A program made the position numbers and the translations under genes. Under the pieces are notes generated by a model. The model was not told the origin of the DNA and did no database searches. It saw only the letters and a program-made list of their open reading frames with translations. From assembly GCF_008704655.1 (NCBI RefSeq), contig NZ_CP023688.1, forward strand, positions 124,001 to 188,000: a stretch of DNA of 64,000 nt, in the 5' to 3' direction. This stretch comes from Streptomyces rimosus. GTDB taxonomy: Bacteria > Actinomycetota > Actinomycetes > Streptomycetales > Streptomycetaceae. Position 1 is the first letter of the stretch, and every line of letters starts with the position of its first letter. This document shows, in pieces, positions 1 through 11,703 of this stretch.

Positions 1-1
1 C

Positions 2-2845
<2,844 letters not shown>

Positions 2846-2924
2846 GAGGGCGTGCCCGGTCGGCCGGGCACGTCCGGGACCCGCGCACGCGCCGCACTCA
2901 CCGCATCGAGGAATCGACACGATC

Positions 2925-5429
2925 ATGAGCCCTTTCGAGCACGTCGGGACCCCGTCCGGGGACGACGGGTCGCCGGCGTCCGAGGACGGGCCGGGCCGAG
3001 GCCCGTCCGTACCGGGCGGCCTGCCCGTGCCGTCCGGGCCGGAGCGCGGCCCCGCCTCCAGCGGCGCCCGGCCGGACCGTACGTCCGCCGTCGGCCGGCT
3101 GGCCGCCACGGTCGAGCGCCTGCGCAGCGAGGTCCAGGCGGCGCATGCGGCGGCCGACGGGCGTGCGCTGATCGAACTCGCCAAGGGCATCATGGTCGAA
3201 CGGCTGCGCTGCGGACCGGCCCAGGCGACGCGACAGCTGGCCGAACTCGCGGAGAAGGCCGCGGTCTCCCAGCTGGAGCTGGCCGTGGACATCATCAACC
3301 AGGCGGCCCGCGACCGCGTGGCGGAGATCGCCGGTGACTTCCTGCACCGCACCCGTACCGAGCCCGCCGGGACGGGCCCGGCCGACGCGGCGTGCGCGAC
3401 CGTCGGAGTGCGCCTGCGTACGGCCGAGAGCGCGGCCCTGGCCGCCGGTGACGCGCAAGCCGTCGCCGACTCGCTCCTTCAGCACGCGCTGTCTCCGCTC
3501 GGGGCCACGGCCGTCGCCATCTGGACCGCGGGCTCGGACACGTCCCTCACCCTGGCCGGTCACGCGGGCTTTCCCGCCGACGAGGCGGTGCGCTGGCGGT
3601 ACGTGCCTCCCGGCGTGGTCACCGTCGCCCGCCAGGCGCTGACCGAACGTGACACCGTACGGTTCGCCTCCCTGTCCGAGACGGGCATCCCCTCGATCGG
3701 CCGGACACACCACCCGCACGGCGGCCGCGTGGCGCTCCCCGCCGGCACCGGCGGCCGTATCCACGGCGTACTGGAGATCTGCTGGCAGCAGCCGCTGCCC
3801 CCGCAGCCACCCGTGATCATGCGTCAGATAGAGGCTCTGGCGGAACTGTGCGCCCACGCCCTCGAAACCGCCCCGGCCTCGTACGGGCACGGCCCCACCC
3901 CCGCCCAGCGCGTCCCCGCCGTGGCCGAACTGGTGGACCTGGCCGACGGACTCCACGACCCCGCCCTCGTCCTCACCCCCCACCTCGGCCCCGACGGCGA
4001 GCTGACCGACTTCCGCATCCACCACGCCAACGGCCGCTTCATGGACCCGGCGGGCCGCCCCCGCAGCACCGTCAACGGTGCCCTCCTCCTGGAGGCGTAC
4101 CCGATGGCCGCCGACGAGAGCGAGCTCTTCGACAAGGTCCAGCGCGTCTACGCCACCGGAGAGCCCTTCCGCGCCCAGCGGATGACCCTGACCGCCCTGG
4201 TGGACCAGGTCCCCTTGGCCGCCGTCGCCGACATCAGCGTCAGCCGCCACGGGGACAGCGTGCTGCTCATCTGGCGCATCGAGGACGAGGCCGCCCGGCT
4301 CGCCAGCCTGCTCCAGCACGCCCAGCGCCTCGGCCGTATCGGCGGCTTCGAGGAGAACCTGCTGACGGACGAGATCACCTGGAACGGGCAGCTCTTCGCC
4401 CTGTACGGACGGCCGCCCACCGGCACCCCCGTATCGCTGCGCGACCTGGCCGCCCACGCGCACCCGGACGACGGCATCGCCATCGGCCGCTTCCTGCGCG
4501 CCGTACTGCACCACCAGCGCTCCGCCTCGGCCGCCTTCCGTCTCCAGCGCCGCGACGGCGTCACCCGGCACATCCGGGTGATCGCGGAGCCCGTACACGA
4601 CGCCGACGGCAGCCTCCTCGCCGTACGCGGCGCCTACCAGGACATCTCCGCGCAGCACTGGACCGAGGTGGCGCTCGCCGCCACCCGTGACCAGCTCGCC
4701 CACACCGAACAGGAATCGGCCGAGCGCAACCGTCTCGCGCTGCAACTCCAGCAGGCCATCATGCCGCCGACCCGGGGGCCGATCGCCGCGCCCGGCCTCC
4801 AGATAGCCGTGCGTTACCGGCCCGCGGAAACCGAGTCCCTGGTGGGCGGCGACTGGTACGACGCGGTCGTCCTGCCGTCCCGGCGCGTGCTGCTCTGCGT
4901 CGGTGACATCGCGGGCCACGGCATCGAGGCGGCCACCGGCATGGTGGTCCTGCGCAACGCGCTGCGCGGTCTCGCCATCACCGGAGCCGGACCGGCCCAG
5001 CTGCTGTCCTGGCTGAACATCGTGGCGCACCACCTGACCGACCAGGTCACCGCCACGGCCGTCTGCGGCCTGTACGACCCCGAGACCCGCACCCTGCGCT
5101 GGGCCAGAGCCGGCCATCTGCCGCCGGTCCTGGTCCGCGGCCGTGAAGCGACCCGGCTGCCCCTGGTCGGCGGCCTGCTCCTGGGAGCCGTCGCGCAAGC
5201 GGCCTACGAGGAGGCCGAACTCCAGCTGGAGGCGGACGACACCCTCCTGATGTACACGGACGGCCTGGTCGAACGCCGCGACACCGCCATCCACGACTCC
5301 CTGGCCCAGCTGCTCGCCACCGCGCAGTCCCCCGCGGCCACGCTGGAACACCGGCTCGATCAACTGCTGACGCACAGCAAGTCGGACACCGATGACGACA
5401 CGTGTCTGGTGGGGATTCAGGTGGTGTGA
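2925..5429 (+). CDS. ANTAR-GAF-PAS-PP2C (SpoIIE-type) phosphatase regulator
   Basis: Predicted cytoplasmic serine phosphatase of 834 aa. An ANTAR-like helical segment (about residues 70-125, LAKGIMVERLRCGPAQA) is followed by a GAF-like region (about 150-310), one or two PAS folds (about 340-590, ending in the PAC-like AVRGAYQDIS), and a C-terminal SpoIIE/PP2C domain with GGDWYD, GDIAGHG, LLMYTDGLVE and DDDTCLV metal-binding motifs. Such proteins usually dephosphorylate anti-sigma-factor antagonists. ANTAR domains bind RNA hairpins in antitermination, so an RNA-binding plus phosphatase combination is notable. The ATG start is preceded by GAGGAA. It follows the hybrid kinase closely and is probably co-transcribed with it. 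The substrate is unknown. Confidence 0.88.
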   Translation: MSPFEHVGTPSGDDGSPASEDGPGRGPSVPGGLPVPSGPERGPASSGARPDRTSAVGRLAATVERLRSEVQAAHAAADGRALIELAKGIMVERLRCGPAQATRQLAELAEKAAVSQLELAVDIINQAARDRVAEIAGDFLHRTRTEPAGTGPADAACATVGVRLRTAESAALAAGDAQAVADSLLQHALSPLGATAVAIWTAGSDTSLTLAGHAGFPADEAVRWRYVPPGVVTVARQALTERDTVRFASLSETGIPSIGRTHHPHGGRVALPAGTGGRIHGVLEICWQQPLPPQPPVIMRQIEALAELCAHALETAPASYGHGPTPAQRVPAVAELVDLADGLHDPALVLTPHLGPDGELTDFRIHHANGRFMDPAGRPRSTVNGALLLEAYPMAADESELFDKVQRVYATGEPFRAQRMTLTALVDQVPLAAVADISVSRHGDSVLLIWRIEDEAARLASLLQHAQRLGRIGGFEENLLTDEITWNGQLFALYGRPPTGTPVSLRDLAAHAHPDDGIAIGRFLRAVLHHQRSASAAFRLQRRDGVTRHIRVIAEPVHDADGSLLAVRGAYQDISAQHWTEVALAATRDQLAHTEQESAERNRLALQLQQAIMPPTRGPIAAPGLQIAVRYRPAETESLVGGDWYDAVVLPSRRVLLCVGDIAGHGIEAATGMVVLRNALRGLAITGAGPAQLLSWLNIVAHHLTDQVTATAVCGLYDPETRTLRWARAGHLPPVLVRGREATRLPLVGGLLLGAVAQAAYEEAELQLEADDTLLMYTDGLVERRDTAIHDSLAQLLATAQSPAATLEHRLDQLLTHSKSDTDDDTCLVGIQVV

Positions 5430-5446
5430 GGCGGTGGGCCACGGGT

Positions 5447-5465
5447 CCTGGTTAGGCTACCCTAA
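5447..5465 (+). promoter_or_regulatory. Iron-box-like DmdR/IdeR operator
   Basis: The 19-mer matches the actinobacterial iron box TTAGGTTAGGCTAACCTAA at 15 of 19 positions, by eye. It sits inside an imperfect palindrome with GGTTAGG and CCTAACC arms. It lies about 57 bp upstream of the hydrolase start, where an iron-dependent repressor would block transcription. Confidence 0.68.
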
Positions 5466-5522
5466 CCACCCCAGGGGCCGACGGTCACCAGACCGACCAC
5501 GAAACGGGGAGCGGGACAGCCC

Positions 5523-6449
5523 ATGCCCTCAACCACCAGCACTGTTACGCACATTCAGGGCCAGGCAGAGTGGGTGCCCACACGCGACGGGCGCAAGCTG
5601 TACGCCATGGTGCTGGCAGGGCCGCGCGGCGGAACCGGCTCCGACGCGGGGACGGGGGCCGACTCCGACGTCCCGACCGTCGTCTTCGAGGCGGGCGCCG
5701 CCGCCACCCGTTCGTCCTGGGCCCTGGTGCAGCCCACGGTGGGCACCTGGACACGCGCCATCGTCTACGACCGCGCCGGACTCGGCCGCAGCCCCGCCGA
5801 CCCCGCCTCCCGCACGATGCGTCGCATGGCGGACGACTTGCAGGACCTGCTCGACCACTTCGGCCCCGGCCCGTACGTACTCGTCGGCCACAGCGCGGGC
5901 GGCCCGCTGGTACGCCTCGCCGCGGCCGGACGCCTGGACCGGATCCGCGGCCTGGTACTGGTCGACCCGACCGACGAGGGCGCGGACCTGCTGTTCGGCC
6001 CGCTGTTCCGGCGGGCCGAGCGCACGTCCATCGCGATCAACCTCCTGCTGGCCCGACTACAGCTGCTCGGCCTCGTCCACCGATCCGCAGCCGCACCCCT
6101 GCCCGAGGATGCGCGCCGCGACATGCAACGCGACGGATTCACCGCCGACCTGATCAAAACCCAGCGCGCCCAGGCCCGCACTTTCCTCGACGAACTTGCC
6201 ACATTCCGCAACACCCCACCCGAACTGGGCGACATTCCCATCACCCTCATCTCCGGCGCTCTCCCCGGCAACGGCATGACCAAGTCCACCCGCCACGCTG
6301 CCAACGATTCCCACGCCCGCAGCGCGGCCAAATCCGCGCAGGGCAAGCATGTCGTCGCTCCCCGGTCGGGGCATTATGTACCGCTCACCGACCCGGAGTT
6401 GATAGCTGAGGAGATCCGTCTGATCGCTGTTGGGGCGCATCGTTCGTGA
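5523..6449 (+). CDS. Alpha/beta hydrolase, probably iron-repressed
   Basis: Protein of 308 aa with an alpha/beta hydrolase fold. The nucleophile elbow is GHSAGG, preceded by the strand and oxyanion region VVFEAG and YDRAGLGRS. A late acid/His region (APRSGHYVPLTDP) supplies the catalytic His. No signal peptide is seen, so it is probably cytoplasmic. The ATG follows GGGAGCGGGACAGCC. The gene stands alone: the next gene is convergent. The iron-box-like palindrome upstream suggests expression under iron limitation, where such enzymes can hydrolyse ester-containing iron chelates, but no siderophore genes are near and the substrate is inferred only. Confidence 0.82.
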   Translation: MPSTTSTVTHIQGQAEWVPTRDGRKLYAMVLAGPRGGTGSDAGTGADSDVPTVVFEAGAAATRSSWALVQPTVGTWTRAIVYDRAGLGRSPADPASRTMRRMADDLQDLLDHFGPGPYVLVGHSAGGPLVRLAAAGRLDRIRGLVLVDPTDEGADLLFGPLFRRAERTSIAINLLLARLQLLGLVHRSAAAPLPEDARRDMQRDGFTADLIKTQRAQARTFLDELATFRNTPPELGDIPITLISGALPGNGMTKSTRHAANDSHARSAAKSAQGKHVVAPRSGHYVPLTDPELIAEEIRLIAVGAHRS

Positions 6450-6471
6450 CCTGAGCCGTGTGCCCTATGGT

Positions 6472-7206
6472 TTATCCGGCCTCCGGACGTCGCACGAGAA
6501 AGACGAATTCTTTCCCCGGCCGGTCCGGCGCATCACGAATGTCGTCCACCACAAACCCTTGCGACAACAGGTCCCCCTCGATCTCCGACCGCTCACGAAA
6601 CCGCAACGTCGACTCCGAGGTCAGGATCTGCCCATCCGCCGCGAACACATAACTCCAACGAAACGTGACCAGCGGCAGGCTCACCTCCACCAGTTGCACC
6701 CAGCTTTCGACGCGGCCGACACCGGGAATGTCCGCCACCTTGTAGGAGGACTCCCGGTTCCACTCTTCCCAGGCGCGCCTGGCAGGGTCCCGAGACTCGA
6801 ACACCAAGCAGCCGCCGGGCCGCAGGGACGCGTACGCCGCCCGAAGGGTCTTCTGCCACAGCCACGGATCGCTGATCGCCTGGGCGACGTTCGCCGTCAT
6901 CGTCACGAGATCCACGCGAAGCGGCGGCAGGGCCGTCGCGTCACCACAAATCCAGCGCACGCGGTCAGCGCCGGGTTTGGCGCGGGCCACATCGATCGAG
7001 GCCCGGGCAGGGTCGATCCCGGTCACCTCAACGCCACGCTCGGCCAACAGCAGCGCGAACACGCCTGTCCCGCATCCGATGTCGAGCACGCGACGTGCGC
7101 CGAACTCCGTCGCCAAACGGACGTACGGGTCGAGGTCGCCTCGGGCCGGGTGGAGCGGATCGTAGATCGCGGCGAGCCGTGGATGCCCGAAGCATGCGTC
7201 AGCCAT
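6472..7206 (-). CDS. Class I SAM-dependent methyltransferase
   Basis: Protein of 244 aa with the Rossmann methyltransferase motif I VLDIGCGTGVFAL (about residues 40-52), an acidic residue after strand 2 (VTGIDPA) and a post-III segment LRPGGCLVFE. The N-terminus MADACFGHPRLAAIYDPL is typical of small-molecule methyltransferases that begin with a YDxL stretch. The substrate cannot be told from the sequence. It is transcribed towards the hydrolase, with only about 20 bp between the convergent stops. The gene upstream on the same strand ends 33 bp away, so the two may form one unit. Confidence 0.85.
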   Translation of the reverse strand: MADACFGHPRLAAIYDPLHPARGDLDPYVRLATEFGARRVLDIGCGTGVFALLLAERGVEVTGIDPARASIDVARAKPGADRVRWICGDATALPPLRVDLVTMTANVAQAISDPWLWQKTLRAAYASLRPGGCLVFESRDPARRAWEEWNRESSYKVADIPGVGRVESWVQLVEVSLPLVTFRWSYVFAADGQILTSESTLRFRERSEIEGDLLSQGFVVDDIRDAPDRPGKEFVFLVRRPEAG

Positions 7207-7239
7207 AGGGCCGAAGATACGGGGAGCCGGTCCCGGGAA

Positions 7240-7923
7240 CTACCCCGTCAAGGCCGTGCGCCGGCGAGCCCCATAGCGTTTCCTGTTCCCGGCCACGCTC
7301 TCAGCGCTCACCGATGAATAGATGGCGCGCACGTCTCCCACGCAGTCGGCGCTGCGCGGGTATTTCTGCCATTCCTCACGGGCCCGGAACACCAGGACGG
7401 ACACCTGTGAAGCGGGTTGCCAGTGCTGGGTGAACGCCGGCGCGTTGGCGTCCGGAACGTATTCCAGGGGGACGCCGCGCTTGCCCAGCAGCCGTTCCAG
7501 TTTGTCGAACCGCAGGTGGCGGTCGAAGCGGCCGTACCGCTCGCGAATGGCCTCGTTGACGACGCTGCCGCCGTGACGCGCCAGCTGATGCACGCCCAGC
7601 GTGAAGTGGTGCCCCTCCCACGGGCGGTCCGGCGAATCCCGTAGCCAGAAGAACTCGACCATTCCATAGTCACGGGACATGCTGTGGTCGTCGAAGGAGT
7701 TCTCGGCGAAGTCGGAACCCAGGATCTCGGTGACCCGGTCGGGGCTGTCCGTCGGCCTGGCTCCGAGCACCGTTCCTGAGATCACCACGTCCATGTAGAA
7801 CGCGAGAGAATACGGGGTCAAGTGGTCGCTCCAGTCCACGAACGATTCGGCAAACCAGCCTCTCGGAGACGGTCCAGCGGGCAACGGTACACCGCTGATC
7901 CCCCCGCCTTGGCTCGAACTCAT
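7240..7923 (-). CDS. Hypothetical protein next to the RiPP locus
   Basis: I do not recognise a family. The 227-aa product has no signal peptide or membrane segment and is rich in aromatic and charged residues (EFFWLRDSPDRPWEGHHF). The ATG at 7923 is chosen because GGGGTGG lies about 10 nt upstream; an in-frame ATG nine codons earlier lacks a clear ribosome binding site. It is divergent from the predicted RiPP precursor, about 60 bp away, so the two share an intergenic region and could be co-regulated. Its last third may form a helical domain. An immunity or accessory role for the RiPP is possible but only by position. Confidence 0.6.
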   Translation of the reverse strand: MSSSQGGGISGVPLPAGPSPRGWFAESFVDWSDHLTPYSLAFYMDVVISGTVLGARPTDSPDRVTEILGSDFAENSFDDHSMSRDYGMVEFFWLRDSPDRPWEGHHFTLGVHQLARHGGSVVNEAIRERYGRFDRHLRFDKLERLLGKRGVPLEYVPDANAPAFTQHWQPASQVSVLVFRAREEWQKYPRSADCVGDVRAIYSSVSAESVAGNRKRYGARRRTALTG

Positions 7924-7985
7924 CCACGCGTCCACCCCGAAGCATGCCAATCTGACAGCACCCCACGCGCGAGGAAGGTGCCGGC

Positions 7986-8177
7986 ATGACCCACACGTAC
8001 CTGCCCGGACAGCCGAGTGAGGCGCAGCTTCCCGATTTCAGTGCTCTGCCGCTCGGGGAGCTGGCGTCTTGTACGGAGCATCCGGTGCTGAGCACGCTGC
8101 TTCCCGGCGTGTGCGAGCGTCTGGAGGATTCGGGCGGCGCGGTCGCGTTCTACGATGACGCGCCTCCTGTTGCATGA
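7986..8177 (+). CDS. Predicted cyclophane (triceptide-type) RiPP precursor
   Basis: A 63-aa peptide directly before, and overlapping by 4 nt (ATGA), an FxsB-like radical SAM enzyme. The N-terminal two thirds (LPDFSALPLGELAS) resembles the leader of FxsA-type precursors. The C-terminus ends FYDDAPPVA. Radical SAM enzymes of the FxsB group crosslink an aromatic residue to the side-chain carbon of a residue two positions later; here F-Y-D or Y-D-D could serve. The usual FxSxx ending is absent, so this would be a variant core. A strong ribosome binding site (GAGGAAGG) precedes the ATG. The assignment rests mainly on context and overlap. Confidence 0.72.
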   Translation: MTHTYLPGQPSEAQLPDFSALPLGELASCTEHPVLSTLLPGVCERLEDSGGAVAFYDDAPPVA

Positions 8178-9361
8178 GTGAGGCGGTGCGGCCCGTTCCC
8201 TTTCGGCAGTTCGTGCTCAAGGTGCACAGCAGGTGCAACCTCGCTTGTACCTACTGTTACGTCTACGAGGGCCCCGACCAGAGCTGGCGCGAGCGTCCCG
8301 TCCGCGTGGCCGAGCGCACCATGCGCCGTACCGCGGAGCGGATCGCCGAGCATGTCGCCGCCCACGGGCTCCGTTCGATACGTATCGACCTGCACGGCGG
8401 GGAGCCCCTGCTCGCCGGCCCCGCCGCACTCATCGCCTACGCGCAGACCGTCCGCGACGCCCTGCCGCACCACTGCTCCGCAGCCGTCTCGGTGCAGACC
8501 AACGGCACGCTGCTCACCGCGGACATCCTGAAGCGGCTCAGCGCGGCCGGCATCACCGTCGGCCTGAGTCTCGACGGCGGCAGCGCCCACCTCAACCGCC
8601 GGCGCATCGACCGCGCCGGACGCTCCTCGTGGCCTTCGGTACGGCGCGCGGCCGGGCTGCTGGCCGATGCCCCCGCCTCGTACGGGGGCATCCTGTGCAC
8701 CATCGACGTGGACACCGGCCCCGGGGAGATCTACCGGTCCTTGGTCGCGCTCGGCCCGCCCAGCCTGGATTTCCTGCTGCCGTACGGAAATTGGACCGAA
8801 CCGCCGCCCGGGATCGGCCCGTTCGCCGGGCCCGCGTGCCGGGCGGCGCGCCCCGTCCCGTACGGTCACTGGCTGGCTCACGTCTTCGACCTGTGGTGGG
8901 ACACACCGTCCGGCCATCCGCCCGTACAGGTGCGCCTGTTCGGAGAGATCGTGGCGCTGCTACTCGGCGCGGCGAGCAGGACCGAGACGGTGGGGCTGTC
9001 CCCGCTGGCCGTTGTGGTGATCGACACCGATGGTTCCATTCAACGCATCGATTCCCTCAAGACCGCGTACGCGGGCGCGCCCGACCTGGAAATGGACATT
9101 TTCCGGAACGACTTCGAGGACGCCCTGCACCACCCGCATACCGTGGCCGCCCAAATGCGGGGACTGGCCACGCTGTGCGACAGCTGTCGGAGCTGTCCCG
9201 TGGTCGGTGTCTGTGGCGGCGGGAGATACACCGACCGTTATGTGCACGGGGCGGGCTTCGATCATCCTTCGGTGTACTGCGCGGATCTGGAATACCTGAT
9301 TCGCCATATCGGCGATCGGCTTCAGCACGCCGTGCGCGAGGAGCGTGCCCATTCGGAATAG
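8174..9361 (+). CDS. FxsB-like radical SAM/SPASM peptide maturase
   Basis: Protein of 395 aa. The radical SAM CxxxCxxC cluster motif is Cys21-Cys25-Cys28 (RCNLACTYCY), followed by the GGEP motif (HGGEPLL), VSVQTNG and GLSLDGG typical of peptide-modifying members. The C-terminal SPASM domain carries Cys335, Cys338, Cys341, Cys347 and Cys369 for auxiliary Fe-S clusters. FxsB relatives form three-residue cyclophanes by C-C crosslinks between an aromatic ring and a neighbouring side chain. The start codon lies within the stop of the precursor gene, indicating translational coupling. No protease or exporter is encoded nearby, so maturation and export would need genes elsewhere. Confidence 0.9.
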   Translation: MSEAVRPVPFRQFVLKVHSRCNLACTYCYVYEGPDQSWRERPVRVAERTMRRTAERIAEHVAAHGLRSIRIDLHGGEPLLAGPAALIAYAQTVRDALPHHCSAAVSVQTNGTLLTADILKRLSAAGITVGLSLDGGSAHLNRRRIDRAGRSSWPSVRRAAGLLADAPASYGGILCTIDVDTGPGEIYRSLVALGPPSLDFLLPYGNWTEPPPGIGPFAGPACRAARPVPYGHWLAHVFDLWWDTPSGHPPVQVRLFGEIVALLLGAASRTETVGLSPLAVVVIDTDGSIQRIDSLKTAYAGAPDLEMDIFRNDFEDALHHPHTVAAQMRGLATLCDSCRSCPVVGVCGGGRYTDRYVHGAGFDHPSVYCADLEYLIRHIGDRLQHAVREERAHSE

Positions 9362-9394
9362 TGCCCGGTGCCTGGCTCCCGGTACGCTGCGCCA

Positions 9395-9910
9395 ATGCCC
9401 TATTGGATCACTCTTGTCCGCCGGCTTCCGGGCCGTACGCTCTCGGAAACGCTCGACCAGCGGGCCGCGGCTTGGGATGGTGAAGTGGATTTCGAGCGGA
9501 ACCCCATGAACCTCACGCCGGATCGGCGCGCCGCTTGGGATGAGATCGTGCGCCGGGTGAGCGCGGAGATCGGGCCCGTATCCGTCGAGGAATATCCGTG
9601 CAACCTGACCCTGGATCGCAACGGGCCCGTCGGCCGCATTCAGCTCGACTATGACGGGGACTCGGCCGATATCGAGTTCGCGTACCGTCATTTCGGCGAG
9701 GCGGCGCGGCAGATCGTCGTGGAGGCGTACCGTCTCGCGGGCATCGTGGAAGACATTACCGGGCTCGTAGGCTTCGACTGCCAGACGGAACGCCCTACGG
9801 CAGAGGGTGACATCGATGCGGCCGCCGCCTTGCTCGGCGGCGTTTCCCACTGGGCCCAGACCGAGATTCCCCGCATGCTGGCGGAAAACCGGCCGGGGAC
9901 GGCCCCGTAA
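9395..9910 (+). CDS. Hypothetical protein downstream of the radical SAM gene
   Basis: A 171-aa soluble, acidic protein of no family I can name. It starts MPYWITLVRRLPG, contains two related NLT segments (MNLTPDR and CNLTLDR, which may reflect an internal repeat) and ends with an Ala-rich helix. The ATG at 9395 is preferred over a GTG nine codons earlier because the protein-like sequence begins there. It lies 33 bp after the maturase and may be co-transcribed with the RiPP pair, which would make an accessory or immunity role conceivable. That is inference from position only. Confidence 0.7.
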   Translation: MPYWITLVRRLPGRTLSETLDQRAAAWDGEVDFERNPMNLTPDRRAAWDEIVRRVSAEIGPVSVEEYPCNLTLDRNGPVGRIQLDYDGDSADIEFAYRHFGEAARQIVVEAYRLAGIVEDITGLVGFDCQTERPTAEGDIDAAAALLGGVSHWAQTEIPRMLAENRPGTAP

Positions 9911-9912
9911 CT

Positions 9913-9946
9913 GTTCGGATCGGCCGGCCGCAGTGGGCGGCCGAAC
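9913..9946. terminator. Hairpin between convergent genes
   Basis: GTTCGG pairs with CCGAAC, with further GC pairing inside. It lies between two convergent stop codons, so it could end transcription in both directions. No T-run is present. Confidence 0.5.
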
Positions 9947-9950
9947 CCCC

Positions 9951-11621
9951 TCACATCCGTTCCGGCGCCGAAACCCCGAGCAGCCGCAGCCCGTTCCGCA
10001 GCACCACCCTGCTGGCCTCCGTCAGCCACAGCCGGGCCCGGGTGCGGTCGTCCGCGTCCTCACCCGTCCGCGGCAGGACGCGGCATGCGTCGTAGAAGCG
10101 GTGATACGTGGCGGCCAGCGCCTCCAGGTAGTGCGCCACCCTGTGCGGTTCACGCAGCGTCGCGGCGCCCGCCACGACCTGCGGAAACTCGGCCAGCATG
10201 CCCAGCAGGGCCGCCTCCCGCGGGTGGGTGAGCAGGGAAGGATCGAAGTCCTGCGGCACGCCCTTGTCGATTCCGGCTTCCCGTGCCTTGCGCTGCACGG
10301 CGCACAGCCGAGTGTGCGCGTACTGGACGTAGTGCACCGGGTTGTCGTTCGACTGCCGGGTGAGCAGGTCGATGTCGAGATCGATCACCGCGTCCGCACT
10401 GGCCCGCGCGAGCGCGTACCGCGCGGCGTCCACACCGACCGCTTCGACCAGGTCGTCCAGGGTGACGACCGTGCCCGCCCGCTTGCTCATCCGGACCGGC
10501 TCCCCGTCCCTGACGAGGTTGACCAATTGCCCGATGAGGATCTCCAGGTGGGTGTCCGGGTCGTCACCGAAGCAGGCCGCCATGGCACGCATCCGGCCCA
10601 CATAGCCCGCGTGGTCGGCGCCGAGCATGATGACGACCCGCTCGAAGCCCCGGGACCGCTTGTTGAGGTAATACGCGCAGTCCGCGGTGAAATACGTCCA
10701 GGAACCGTCGCTCTTCGCCAGTACCCGGTCCTTGTCGTCACCGAATTCGGTCGTGCGCAGCCAGAGCGCGCCCGCCTCCTCGAAGACATGGCCGCCCTCC
10801 CGCAGCCGTGCGACCACGGCGTCCAGGTCACCCCGGTCGTGCAGGTCCTTCTCGTTGAAGAACACGTCGAAACGGGTGCCGAACGCGGCGAGCGACGCCT
10901 TGATCTCGTCGAACATCAGCGCCGTACCCTCCGCCCGGAAGACGGCGAGGGCAGCCTCGGAGTCGGGCAGTTCCAGCACACCGGGCCGCCGCCGCACCAC
11001 CGCGGCGGCGATCTCCTCGATGTACGCGCCGCCGTAGCCGTCCCGCGGCACCAGCGAGCCCTGCGCCGCGGCGAGCAGCGAGCGCGCGAACCGGTCGATC
11101 TGCACGCCCGCGTCGTTGAAGTAGTACTCCCGCGCCACGTCCGCGCCCGCGGCCTCCAGCAGCCGGGCGAGCACGTCGCCCACGACCGCCCACCGCGCCC
11201 CGCCGATGTGCACCGGCCCCGTGGGGTTCGCCGAGACGAACTCCAGGTTGAGCCGTACGCCGCCGAGCCGGTCGGTACGGCCGTAAGCGTCACCGGCCGG
11301 CACGATGTCGCGCGCCAGGGCGCCCAGCACCCCGCTCTCCAGCGTGATGTTCAGGAACCCGGGGCCCGCGACCTCGGCTTTCGCGATGCCGTCGGCCGCG
11401 CTCACCAGCGGGGCGAGCACCTCGGCGACGGCGCGGGCGGACAGACCGGCGGCGGGGGCGAGCCGCAGGGCGACATTGGTCGAGTAGTCGCCGTGGTGGC
11501 GGTGCCGGGGGCGCTCCACGCGGATCTCCTCGGGCACAGGCACCTCTGCGGAGAGGTGTCCGGACCGGATGGCCGTGTGCACGCCGTCGGAGATGACGGC
11601 CGCGAGATCCGCTGGAGTCAT
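9951..11621 (-). CDS. argS: Arginyl-tRNA synthetase
   Basis: A 556-aa class I aminoacyl-tRNA synthetase that charges tRNA-Arg. It shows the N-terminal Arg_tRNA_synt_N region (about 1-95, with GDYSTNVAL), the HIGH-type motif in NPTGPVHIGG (about 130), a KMSKS-type motif in VRMSKRAGT and a helical DALR anticodon-binding domain at the C-terminus (NPVHYVQYAHTR). The ATG at 11621 begins MTPADLAAV; the reading frame stays open further upstream but without a ribosome binding site. No tRNA ligase or amino-acid biosynthesis gene is adjacent. It may be the only argS or a second copy; this window cannot tell. Confidence 0.95.
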   Translation of the reverse strand: MTPADLAAVISDGVHTAIRSGHLSAEVPVPEEIRVERPRHRHHGDYSTNVALRLAPAAGLSARAVAEVLAPLVSAADGIAKAEVAGPGFLNITLESGVLGALARDIVPAGDAYGRTDRLGGVRLNLEFVSANPTGPVHIGGARWAVVGDVLARLLEAAGADVAREYYFNDAGVQIDRFARSLLAAAQGSLVPRDGYGGAYIEEIAAAVVRRRPGVLELPDSEAALAVFRAEGTALMFDEIKASLAAFGTRFDVFFNEKDLHDRGDLDAVVARLREGGHVFEEAGALWLRTTEFGDDKDRVLAKSDGSWTYFTADCAYYLNKRSRGFERVVIMLGADHAGYVGRMRAMAACFGDDPDTHLEILIGQLVNLVRDGEPVRMSKRAGTVVTLDDLVEAVGVDAARYALARASADAVIDLDIDLLTRQSNDNPVHYVQYAHTRLCAVQRKAREAGIDKGVPQDFDPSLLTHPREAALLGMLAEFPQVVAGAATLREPHRVAHYLEALAATYHRFYDACRVLPRTGEDADDRTRARLWLTEASRVVLRNGLRLLGVSAPERM

Positions 11622-11703
11622 GGCGGAGACGCTAGCGGGGCGGATGGCCCCGGAGACACCGGATATTCGGGTGCCCCCTACAGATGCACCTGACAAATGT
11701 CCC

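Noticed and set aside
2898..5375. An 825-aa minus-strand frame opposite the PP2C gene.
   Set aside because: Repetitive Gly/Arg/Gln composition typical of antisense frames; the plus strand carries the PP2C motifs.
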